Assembly: GCF_009659625.1 (NCBI RefSeq)
Contig: NZ_VOIW01000001.1
Location: 1,278,990 to 1,342,989 of the forward strand
DNA: 64,000 nt
Direction of reading: 5' to 3'
Source of the DNA: Pseudomonas haemolytica
GTDB taxonomy: Bacteria > Pseudomonadota > Gammaproteobacteria > Pseudomonadales > Pseudomonadaceae
A model generated the notes under the pieces. That model worked only from the letters and a program-made list of their open reading frames with translations, did no database searches and had not been told where the DNA came from. Every line of letters starts with the position of its first letter. Position 1 is the first letter of the stretch. The position numbers and the translations under genes were made by a program. Positions 44,896 through 52,135 of the stretch are shown here, in pieces.

Positions 44896-45215
44896 TGCGC
44901 CTGGATGTCCGCTTGGTCGATTTCCACCACGTGGCCGGGGCCGGCGTCAAACAGTACATAGAACTCGGCCGCGGGCTTCTTGAAGGTCAGGGTCGAATCT
45001 TCACCGAGCTTGCCCGGCACCAGGATGGTTTCGTCGTAGCCGATCACATCCAGGGTCACACCGGGGGCGCCGCTGCCGTCGGAGAAACCGCCTTTGCATT
45101 GGATCTGCTCGCCGGGGATTTCCTTGCATTCGCACATCGGGTTGTGGGCAAAGGCGGTGGTACTGAAACCGGCGCACAGCAACAGCGCGGCGCGGGTCAG
45201 GCGCTTGAACGTCAT
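44892..45215 (-). CDS. fpvJ: FpvJ small periplasmic protein
   Basis: With the ATG at 45215 the product has 107 residues. A signal peptide ends near TAFA-HN and is followed by a cysteine-containing segment HNPMCECKEIPGEQIQCKGG, with three cysteines that could bind metal. Position matches P. aeruginosa FpvJ. The ATG overlaps the fpvH stop. Confidence 0.78.
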   Translation of the reverse strand: MTFKRLTRAALLLCAGFSTTAFAHNPMCECKEIPGEQIQCKGGFSDGSGAPGVTLDVIGYDETILVPGKLGEDSTLTFKKPAAEFYVLFDAGPGHVVEIDQADIQAQ

Positions 45216-45748
45216 GGTTTGACTCCTTGCTTGTTCAGCCAGGCAATAGTGGCAGGCGAAGCCTGGCTCAGCGGGATGGAACCCTGGTGCATGCTGCCGT
45301 CCCAACCTTCCATGGTCACCCACACTTCGGCATCTACCGGTGTGCGTTCCGGCACCGGCAAGGCAGCGCCCATGCGGTACGGCGTGCCAAAGAAAATCAC
45401 CCCGGCAGCGCGCAGGCTGCGTGGTTTGCCGATACGCAGGTAAGTGGCCTTGACCTGATTGGCGCAGGTGTCACACAGGGCGGCATTGAAGAATTTCAAC
45501 GGGCCGGCCGGGTTCGGGCGGGGGCCTTCATTGCGGAACTCGACGAGGGTCAGGCTCCAGGGGCCGACTTGCACTTCCCCGGCCACGCGCTCGCCGATGC
45601 CGCTGTCACCGCGAAACAGGGCGGCATCGGCGAAGTATTTGGGCATGAAGCCCAGGGGCACCAGCAACAGCAGAATGTTGATGTGGAAGCGCCATTTCAG
45701 CCAGAAGGCGCGCAGAGGGGAAGGCGGTACAGTCGCAACCTTGCTCAT
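45212..45748 (-). CDS. fpvH: FpvH membrane-anchored protein
   Basis: With the ATG at 45748 (ATGA with fpvG) the product has 178 residues, one N-terminal membrane helix (FHINILLLLVPLGFM) and an extracytoplasmic domain with a CDTC pair (NAALCDTCANQ) that could hold a metal or form a disulfide. In P. aeruginosa FpvH forms a complex with the FpvG reductase. Confidence 0.8.
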   Translation of the reverse strand: MSKVATVPPSPLRAFWLKWRFHINILLLLVPLGFMPKYFADAALFRGDSGIGERVAGEVQVGPWSLTLVEFRNEGPRPNPAGPLKFFNAALCDTCANQVKATYLRIGKPRSLRAAGVIFFGTPYRMGAALPVPERTPVDAEVWVTMEGWDGSMHQGSIPLSQASPATIAWLNKQGVKP

Positions 45749-46947
45749 CGCTGGGCCTCCGAGGCTTGAGCCTGCATGGCCGGGATGGCAGCGGGTTGAC
45801 ATTGCGTCTTGGCTTCGCGCTTGAGCGCGTTGAGGGTGGCCAGTGCTGTGCGCTTGGTCCAGATCAGCAGGCCGCTGAGCACCATCATGCTCATGATCAG
45901 GCCGAAGAACGCCCAGATCAGCTTGATCCACAATCCGCCGAAGTCGCCGGTGTGCAGCGGGCGCATGGACTCGGTGACAAATTCCAGTTTCGAACGGTCG
46001 GACAACAAGTGTGCGGCGGCGACCTCCCCGTCATAGGGGTTGATCTGTGCGGTCTGGTACATCAGCGGGTACCAGCCCCGTCCGCCGATCTGCAGGTGGC
46101 TGTAAGCGTTAAGGGGCAGGCTGATGAAGCTTGGCTCCAGGCCCGGGATACGCTGCGTGGCGATTTTGATAGCGTCATCCACGGGAATCATTGGCGCCGG
46201 TACGCCAGGCGCCGACATCGGCACCTTATCCCGGGCAATCACCGGGATGACGGGTTCGGTGGAAATCGAAATATGGTTGTCCCCCAGGATGGCGCGGATC
46301 AGGAACCAGATGCCGGTGACGGAAATCACGGCAATGAACCAGATCGACCAGATGCCGCTCAACCGGTGGAAGTCTCCCCAGAAGATTCGCGCACCGTGGC
46401 GCACACGCAAGGTGGGCCGCAGGAAGCCCTTCCAGAACTTCTTGTATACCACCAGCCCTGTCACCAGTGACGCAAGCAGCGGTATGCCGAGGGCCGACAC
46501 CAAATACCAACCCCAACTGTAGCCATTGGTGAACGGCACCAGCCACCAGCCGTGCAGGGCGCGGGTAAATTCCTGGAAGTTGAACGATGGGCTGATGCCC
46601 TGGATCGCCCCGGTGTAGGGATTGACGTAGACCTCGACGGAGCGCCCGTCGGGGTAGCTGAGGTCTACGCTGAGAGCGAAGTGGGATTCGTCGGGGCGGC
46701 TGATCGACTGGATGAACACTTGGGGTTCTTCGCGTTTGATCGCGGCGATCACTTGGTCGTAGCTCAGCGGTTGGGCTTCATCCGACGGCTTGCTCGCACG
46801 AATATCCGGGTTTGCCAGCCAGACGATTTCCTGGCTGACCACCGCCAGGGTGCCGGTAACGCAGACGATCAGTACGAAGAACCAGATGGGCAATGCCAGC
46901 CAGCTATGTACGAGAAACCAGAGTTTGGAGCGTGACTTCTTGGACAT
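45745..46947 (-). CDS. fpvG: FpvG inner-membrane ferric-pyoverdine reductase (PepSY family)
   Basis: The product has 400 residues with four membrane helices of the PepSY-associated type. LWFLVHSWLALPIWFFVLIV and DFHRLSGIWSIWFIAVISV carry histidines suited to haem b binding, and LHGWWLVPF follows the first PepSY segment. In P. aeruginosa FpvG reduces iron in ferri-pyoverdine in the periplasm so that the siderophore can be recycled. It is the first gene of the operon. Confidence 0.88.
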   Translation of the reverse strand: MSKKSRSKLWFLVHSWLALPIWFFVLIVCVTGTLAVVSQEIVWLANPDIRASKPSDEAQPLSYDQVIAAIKREEPQVFIQSISRPDESHFALSVDLSYPDGRSVEVYVNPYTGAIQGISPSFNFQEFTRALHGWWLVPFTNGYSWGWYLVSALGIPLLASLVTGLVVYKKFWKGFLRPTLRVRHGARIFWGDFHRLSGIWSIWFIAVISVTGIWFLIRAILGDNHISISTEPVIPVIARDKVPMSAPGVPAPMIPVDDAIKIATQRIPGLEPSFISLPLNAYSHLQIGGRGWYPLMYQTAQINPYDGEVAAAHLLSDRSKLEFVTESMRPLHTGDFGGLWIKLIWAFFGLIMSMMVLSGLLIWTKRTALATLNALKREAKTQCQPAAIPAMQAQASEAQR

Positions 46948-47042
46948 ATGAATGAGGGTCTTGATCGGAGGGGGCGATGGAGGCCCGGAAAAGGCCGGTC
47001 GTAGCTTTTGCTGACGCGACAGGCTGTATCTAAATTAAGACG

Positions 47043-47059
47043 GATGAGAATGAGAAATC
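47043..47059. promoter_or_regulatory. Putative Fur box upstream of fpvG
   Basis: GATGAGAATGAGAAATC resembles the repeated GATAAT-like hexamers of Fur sites. It lies about 95 bases before the fpvG start, where repression by iron would be expected. Confidence 0.4.
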
Positions 47060-47305
47060 CCTAAGGCGCATATGAAAGAAAATGTTTCAGGTTCACATTC
47101 AAGTAGCATTTAGGGGCTGATCGAACACGAAACATGTTTCATGCGGTCACTCCGTCGCCATTGATGGGGCTGGGTAGGATGGGCCGACACCATCGAGCGA
47201 GCCCTCCAGAAAATGACTGCCAGAACCCTCTACGACACACACATCGATTCCCACACGGTGTGCGCCCTGGCTCGGTTGACACGGCGTGCCTCGTCGACTT
47301 AAGTG

Positions 47306-47327
47306 GAGCCGACATGGACGTCGGCTC
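47306..47327 (+). other. Leader hairpin just before MFS gene
   Basis: GAGCCGAC-ATGGAC-GTCGGCTC is a perfect eight-base-pair stem. It ends five bases before the AAAGGAAAG ribosome binding site of the MFS gene. The 47060-47305 stretch before it contains no recognisable gene. Confidence 0.5.
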
Positions 47328-47347
47328 ACTAAAGGAAAGTTCGTAAC

Positions 47348-48589
47348 ATGGACGTGCTGAACGTAGATCCTCAATCGACACTGTCGACCCGCAACGCACG
47401 CCTGATCATCTTTGCCCGCGGCGTGTCGGATTTCGGCGCGTTCCTCAACATGGTGGCGTTGTCCACTTATGTGTACTGGCTCAGCCAGAGCGTTGTGTTT
47501 GTCAGCATCTTCCTGGCGTGCCGGGTCACTGGCGGGATTCTCGCCAGCTTGTTTGGCATCCCGTTCTTTCGCCGGTTTGCGGGGCGTGGCACGTTGGCGG
47601 GGCTGGACTTGGCCCGGGCGCTGTTGCTGACGCCGCTGCTGGTGCTGTTACCGGCCCATCAACTCACGCTGTTGCCCTTTATCGCCTTCGGCATCGGCCT
47701 GTGCAATTCGCTGTTTGCCATTGGCCTCAACAGTCAGTTGCCCACCTGGGTCGCGCTTGAGCAGCGGGTGAATACCAACGCATGGATCACCTCGGCGGCC
47801 GCTACCGGGGCGGTCTTCGGCAGTTTGCTCGCAGGCTTGCTGATCGCCACGGGGGGATTTGAAGCGGTGTTTGCCGTCAACATCGGCACCTATGTGATTG
47901 CCGCTTGCCTGGTCTTGCCCTTGCGTGCGTTGTATAGCGTTACCGTTGCCGCCCATCGCGGGCTTGCCGCCGAATGGCACGAACTGACCAAGGGGCTGCG
48001 CGGTGCACCGGTGCTGGCCGCGATGTTGCTGATCAGCATGCTCGACACCCTTGGCAGCGCGGCCCATAACGTCGGCTGGCCGGTGCTCTCGCAGTACATT
48101 TCCCCAGACACGGCCAAGACGGTCATGGGTTATCTGCTGGCGGTGTGGGCCTGCGGCAAGTTCGTCGGCGCGCGCATCGCCAGTGCGGTGTTGAAAGGCC
48201 GTGGCACCCAAGGAATGGAACGCTTGTTCATGCTCGGTGTGGCGTTGATGTCCAGCGGGTTCATCCTGACATTCCAGCAGACCGAACTGTGGATGGCGCT
48301 GTTGCTGGTGGTGTGGGCGGGGCTGGGCGATGGGTTGTCCGAGGTGGCGTTGATCTCTCGTGCGCAAAGCGAGCCCGATAGCTTGCGCTTGCCGCTGTTC
48401 AGCCTCTTGACCCTGATCCAGATGGCCGGCTTTGGCGTGGGCATGCTGGTGGTCGGGCCGTTCTATGTGACGTGGACACCGGCCCAGGTGATCGTGTTGT
48501 TCCATGGGCTGCCATTGACCGCCTTGATGGTCATGACGATATGGCTGGGCTGCAATGCTTATCGGGGTGTCAGATCGACAAACCCTTGA
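47348..48589 (+). CDS. MFS transporter (EntS/MFS_3-like)
   Basis: The product has 413 residues and twelve membrane segments, with LIIFARGVSDFGAFLNMVAL at the start of helix 1, as in the EntS-type MFS exporters. It starts with ATG after AAAGGAAAG. Being divergent from the fpv operon, it might move a siderophore or related compound, but that is position-based inference only. A folded leader precedes it. Confidence 0.78.
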   Translation: MDVLNVDPQSTLSTRNARLIIFARGVSDFGAFLNMVALSTYVYWLSQSVVFVSIFLACRVTGGILASLFGIPFFRRFAGRGTLAGLDLARALLLTPLLVLLPAHQLTLLPFIAFGIGLCNSLFAIGLNSQLPTWVALEQRVNTNAWITSAAATGAVFGSLLAGLLIATGGFEAVFAVNIGTYVIAACLVLPLRALYSVTVAAHRGLAAEWHELTKGLRGAPVLAAMLLISMLDTLGSAAHNVGWPVLSQYISPDTAKTVMGYLLAVWACGKFVGARIASAVLKGRGTQGMERLFMLGVALMSSGFILTFQQTELWMALLLVVWAGLGDGLSEVALISRAQSEPDSLRLPLFSLLTLIQMAGFGVGMLVVGPFYVTWTPAQVIVLFHGLPLTALMVMTIWLGCNAYRGVRSTNP

Positions 48590-48668
48590 AGTGCTCCTGT
48601 AGAAACTCCACACAGGCGCGCAGCTTGCCGCAGTAGAGGCTACGCGCACGTTCTTCTGTGGAGGGTGT
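48570..48668 (-). pseudogene. C-terminal remnant of a LysR-family gene
   Basis: One minus-strand frame reads EERARSLYCGKLRACVEFLQ then EHFKGLSI and stop. This is the ending typical of LysR effector domains (KVRAFVDFL...). A stop codon in the same frame at 48669-48671 and lack of any upstream LysR coding show that only the tail is left. It overlaps the 3' end of the MFS gene by 20 bases. Confidence 0.6.
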
Positions 48669-48701
48669 TCAGCTGGTGCGAGCAAGCTCAAGCCCACAGG
48701 G

Positions 48702-49160
48702 TTAACTTTGCTTGAACATCTCTACGGCACGCTGGCGGATTTGCTCCTCGGTCAGGTCCTCCTTATGGGTGGCCAGGAACCAGAGGTGACCGAATGGATC
48801 TTTCACACTTGCGGAGCGGTCGCCATAGAACTGGTCTTTCGGCGCGGACACTTCGATGGCGCCGGCATCAACGGCTTGTTTGAACTGTGCGTCCACATCG
48901 TCTACATACAGATGCAAACCGACGCTGGGATGGGTATCCGGATTGCGCAGGGCTGTTTCATCGCACGGTGTGCCCAGCATGATCACCGCTTTGCCAATAC
49001 GCAGCTCGGCATGACCGACTCTGCCGTCGGGCATGTCCAGGCGCATTAACACTGAGGCGCCAAAGGCCTTCTGGTAGAACTCGATCGCGTGTGCGGCCTC
49101 GTTGATCCCCAGATAGGGGGTAATACCGTGGTAACCCTCGGGAATAGGTTTAACGCTCAT
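48702..49160 (-). CDS. VOC-family protein (PhnB/glyoxalase-like)
   Basis: The product has 152 residues. The N-terminal GYHGITPYLGINEAAHAIEF and later SVGLHLYVDDVDAQF and VKDPFGHLWFLATH are typical of PhnB-like vicinal oxygen chelate proteins with two beta-alpha-beta-beta-beta modules. The role of the subgroup is not settled. It is separated from soxR by 90 bases on the same strand. Confidence 0.87.
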   Translation of the reverse strand: MSVKPIPEGYHGITPYLGINEAAHAIEFYQKAFGASVLMRLDMPDGRVGHAELRIGKAVIMLGTPCDETALRNPDTHPSVGLHLYVDDVDAQFKQAVDAGAIEVSAPKDQFYGDRSASVKDPFGHLWFLATHKEDLTEEQIRQRAVEMFKQS

Positions 49161-49253
49161 ATCGTTCTCCTCGGATTGTGGTTTTGGAGCGACGGCCTAT
49201 TCACTATAGGCCACGTAGCGCGTGGCCTGCGGGCAACCGACGAGGTGTTCATG

Positions 49254-49703
49254 TCAAGGCTGTATGGTGGGCTCCAGCAACTGGGCACCCGGCCCGTACT
49301 CACGGAGCTTATCGCCTTGGTTACGCAGCGGGCACGCTTGCATCGAGAGGCACCCGCAACCAATGCAGCCATTGAGCTTGTCCCGCAACAGCATCAGCTT
49401 GTTGATGCGCTCATCCAGGTCTTCACGCCACAGCGCTGACAAGCGCTCCCAGTCTTGAGCATTCGGAGTACGCCCATCCGGCAATGCCTGCAACGCCGCG
49501 CCAATCGTCGCCAGCGGAATGCCTAAACGCTGGGCGATTTTGATCACCACCACTCGCCGCAGTACATCGCGTGGATAACGCCGTTGGTTGCCGGCATTGC
49601 GGTTGCTCTTGATCAGCCCTTTGGATTCGTAGAAGTGCAGCGCGGTGACTGCCACGCCGCTGCGCGCAGCCAACTGACCGACGCTGAGTTCTTTATTGAG
49701 CAT
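49254..49703 (-). CDS. soxR: Redox-sensitive regulator SoxR
   Basis: With the ATG at 49703 the product has 149 residues. The MerR-type helix-turn-helix ([20 protein letters not shown]) is followed by the dimer helix and the diagnostic [2Fe-2S] cluster motif [14 protein letters not shown]. In pseudomonads SoxR responds to redox-cycling compounds such as phenazines and activates a few genes directly. A clear SoxR box lies 25 bases before its start, facing the divergent ABM-domain gene. Confidence 0.95.
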   Translation of the reverse strand: MLNKELSVGQLAARSGVAVTALHFYESKGLIKSNRNAGNQRRYPRDVLRRVVVIKIAQRLGIPLATIGAALQALPDGRTPNAQDWERLSALWREDLDERINKLMLLRDKLNGCIGCGCLSMQACPLRNQGDKLREYGPGAQLLEPTIQP

Positions 49704-49723
49704 GAATAACTCCCAAACAGTAC

Positions 49724-49754
49724 TTGACCTCGACTTAACTAGAGGTTTTACCCT
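49724..49754 (+). promoter_or_regulatory. SoxR box in a long-spacer promoter
   Basis: CCTCGACTTAACTAGAGG (49728-49745) matches the SoxR operator (CCTCAAGTTAACTTGAGG) at both CCTC/GAGG arms and the TTAA centre. It lies between TTGACC (49724-49729) and TACCCT (49749-49754), which are 19 bases apart, the elongated spacing typical of MerR-family targets. The promoter points to the ABM-domain gene. Confidence 0.85.
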
Positions 49755-49803
49755 GCGTGGCATCGAATCGCAAGATTCTGCCTACAGAGAAAGGGGAGTG
49801 TTC

Positions 49804-50169
49804 ATGCAGGTATCAGAGAAAAATCGCAGCTTCACTCAATTGATCGAGTTTCAGATCGAACCCCGTCAGCAATCTGCCCTGGTGGCGGCCTTGACCACCC
49901 AGAGCGAGCGTCTGGCCGAAAAACATGGCGGGTTCCTGAGTGCCAGCGTGCAGGTCAGCGATGATGGGCGACGGGTGCTCAATTACCTGCAATGGCAATC
50001 CCGCGAAGACGGTGAGGCCGCCTTCAAGTGCTTTGAGCAGGGTGATGAAGATTTCTGGACGCTGATCCGCGCTCACCAGGCCACGGCGGTGACCTTCGGT
50101 TCATTCCAGGTGCTGCGCAGTTTCGAGCGCAGCCAGGACGACGCTTTGCACTGCCGGCTAAATGGATAG
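49804..50169 (+). CDS. ABM-domain monooxygenase-like protein, SoxR-controlled
   Basis: With the ATG at 49804 the product has 121 residues (MQVSEKNRSFTQLIEFQIEP). Residues about 8-100 fit an antibiotic biosynthesis monooxygenase-type ferredoxin-like fold (AEKHGGFLSASVQVSDDG, VLNYLQWQSREDGEAAF). It is divergent from soxR and sits behind the SoxR box, so it is the likely direct target. A role in handling quinone- or phenazine-like compounds is plausible inference. Its 3' end overlaps the convergent sigma-54 activator gene by 12 bases. Confidence 0.8.
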   Translation: MQVSEKNRSFTQLIEFQIEPRQQSALVAALTTQSERLAEKHGGFLSASVQVSDDGRRVLNYLQWQSREDGEAAFKCFEQGDEDFWTLIRAHQATAVTFGSFQVLRSFERSQDDALHCRLNG

Positions 50170-51261
50170 ATGCAGCATCCGCTCGCCTTGCACGTTTTCC
50201 CCAGGCCGGCGCTTGTTCACCGCCAACTCGCCGATCTTGATCAGGCGTGTGCGCGTGACGTTTCGGCTCAGGCCCAGCAGGTTGGCGGTGTGCACCTGGT
50301 TGTAATGGCTGAAGCGGTAAGCGGCACGCAATAACGCGTCATCGACCTTTTCGTGCAGGGCACCGGCCTGTTCTTCGAAGAGCCTCTGAAAAGCCCGTGC
50401 GAGCAGGGCTTCGGCGCTGTTATCGGTGCCGTACTGGCTGTCGTCCTGGCGTTCGATGCGCATATTTGACAGGCGCAGATCGTCTCGCTCGATCACCCCG
50501 TTACGGCAGATCAGCAACGTGTGGTGAATCACGTTTTCCAACTCTCGGATATTGCCCGGCCAACTGTAGCTCCTGAGCTTGTGTTCGGCTTCCCGGCTGA
50601 TCGTAATCGGGCCGTACCCCAGGCGCTGGCTGTAGGCATCGATAAAGTGCCGGGTCAGCGGCAGGATATCGCCGGGGCGCTCGCGCAGTGGGCTGAGTTC
50701 CAGGCTGACCACGTCGAGGCGATAGTAGAGGTCTTCACGGAAATGCCCGGCGTTGATTGCCTTTTCCAGCTGTACATTGGTGGCGGCCAGGACCCGCACA
50801 TCGATAGGAATACTCTTGCGCGAGCCCACGCGCACCACTTCACGCTCCTGCAGCACCCGCAGCAGTTTGACCTGGATGGTCATCGGCAGATCGCCGATCT
50901 CATCGAGGAACAAGGTGCCGCCGTCTGCCTCTTCGAACCAGCCGGCCTTAGCACTGAGAGCGCCTGTAAACGCACCTTTCTCGTGGCCGAACAGCTCCGC
51001 TTCCACCAGGGATTCAGAGAAGGCCCCGCAGTTCACTGCCACAAATGGCCGGTTGCGCCGAGCGCTGAGGTTGTGGATATGCCGCGCTACCAGCTCCTTG
51101 CCAGTGCCGGTCTCGCCGATGATCAGCACACTGGCTTCGCTGGGCGCCACTTGCTGGATATGGTCCAGCAGCGCCTGGGATTTCGGGTCTTCGAAGACCT
51201 GGGCCGTGGCGCGGATCGAGGTCGCGAGGGCGGGCGAGGGCGGTAGGGTTAAAAGCTGCAT
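50158..51261 (-). CDS. Sigma-54-dependent activator (SfnR-like)
   Basis: With the ATG at 51261 (GAGG upstream) the product has 367 residues. The AAA+ domain has Walker A GETGTGKE, the sigma-54 contact loop GAFTGA, Walker B GGTLFLDEIG and the arginine-finger region. A Fis-type helix-turn-helix ends the protein (VHTANLLGLSRNVTRTRLIK). There is no N-terminal sensory domain, as in SfnR-type activators of sulfone/sulfonate use. The 51268-51541 gap before it is A/T-rich and has a small TACGG-TTATT-CCGTA repeat at 51360-51374. Confidence 0.85.
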   Translation of the reverse strand: MQLLTLPPSPALATSIRATAQVFEDPKSQALLDHIQQVAPSEASVLIIGETGTGKELVARHIHNLSARRNRPFVAVNCGAFSESLVEAELFGHEKGAFTGALSAKAGWFEEADGGTLFLDEIGDLPMTIQVKLLRVLQEREVVRVGSRKSIPIDVRVLAATNVQLEKAINAGHFREDLYYRLDVVSLELSPLRERPGDILPLTRHFIDAYSQRLGYGPITISREAEHKLRSYSWPGNIRELENVIHHTLLICRNGVIERDDLRLSNMRIERQDDSQYGTDNSAEALLARAFQRLFEEQAGALHEKVDDALLRAAYRFSHYNQVHTANLLGLSRNVTRTRLIKIGELAVNKRRPGENVQGERMLHLSI

Positions 51262-51541
51262 GGGCACCTCTTTCAGGAATAGAACGGCGGAATCGGAAGA
51301 GACTGGTTCAACGCCCAGTCGCCGAGTTCTTGCCGTTTGGGTGCCCAGATATAGAGGGATACGGTTATTCCGTAAACGAACGTATATCCATATTTATAGA
51401 TCTTAAGTGAATATATGATCTGTGTTATCTGAGACGCCGTAACGGTTGATAGCAACTATCACGGACGATGATTTTTAACCGGCAGGGGGCGGGAGTAGCC
51501 TGTGTTCATTGACTCGAAACCTCCCCCGACAGGCCCCTCCC

Positions 51542-51811
51542 ATGAATCGTCTACTCGCTATCTCGTTGCTGCTTGCCACCGCCGTGCTCGCCGGATGTGC
51601 GAGCCACCCATCGCCAGAATTGCGCCCCTACACGGCGCAAGAAACCCAACAACTGGAATTGGAAGCGCTGAGCCGTCGAGGCTTGTCGTTTGATGAATAT
51701 CAACAGCAGCGCGCCGCACTGACTGGCCAGTCGCAGAAAGCCTTCGGCTTTGATCACCAGGCTGAAATGAATGCGCAGCGGGCTGCACAGCGCAGCGGTC
51801 GTGCGAGTTAA
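51542..51811 (+). CDS. Small lipoprotein of unknown function
   Basis: With the ATG at 51542 the product has 89 residues. The signal peptide ends in the lipobox AVLAGC, giving a lipidated cysteine. The mature part is short, hydrophilic and helix-prone (QETQQLELEALSRRGLSFDE). No domain is recognised. It stands alone. Confidence 0.72.
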   Translation: MNRLLAISLLLATAVLAGCASHPSPELRPYTAQETQQLELEALSRRGLSFDEYQQQRAALTGQSQKAFGFDHQAEMNAQRAAQRSGRAS

Positions 51812-52135
51812 CCCAGGTGACGACAGGTGTGTTGTCGGGTTTGACGGGCCAATATCTGTCGGCTAGAACTTAACCTTGACAACTCATCATGGCTGCATTG
51901 CGCAGGCGGATGGTTGAGTAGAGTGTCTGGTTGTTCCTGTCTCTTTGGCTTTGTGCCATGTAGTAGTTTCGCAGTGGAATTGCATTGCAAGACATTCCAA
52001 ATTGAATGGACTTCGGGGTCGCATCAGCCGTCTGCGGCGTGTAATTCCGTGTCGGGTGCTTTCTGACGGGAACGTGAAACTGCGCAGTCTTTCTTCGATG
52101 GAAATACGCCTGGCCTGCCTTTGAGGCTGGTGATC
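51812..52135. other. Gene-free stretch before the PSD-domain gene
   Basis: No convincing coding frame, RNA or repeat is seen in this 324-base stretch. It is visibly richer in A and T than the surrounding genes and presumably contains the promoter of the two-gene module downstream. GAGG at 52122-52125 serves the next start codon. Confidence 0.5.

Noticed and set aside
47089..47112. TAAAT-N16-CCT on the minus strand as a PvdS (iron starvation) box for fpvG.
   Set aside because: The second element should be CGT; CCT with no other support is too weak. A Fur-like site nearby is the better candidate.
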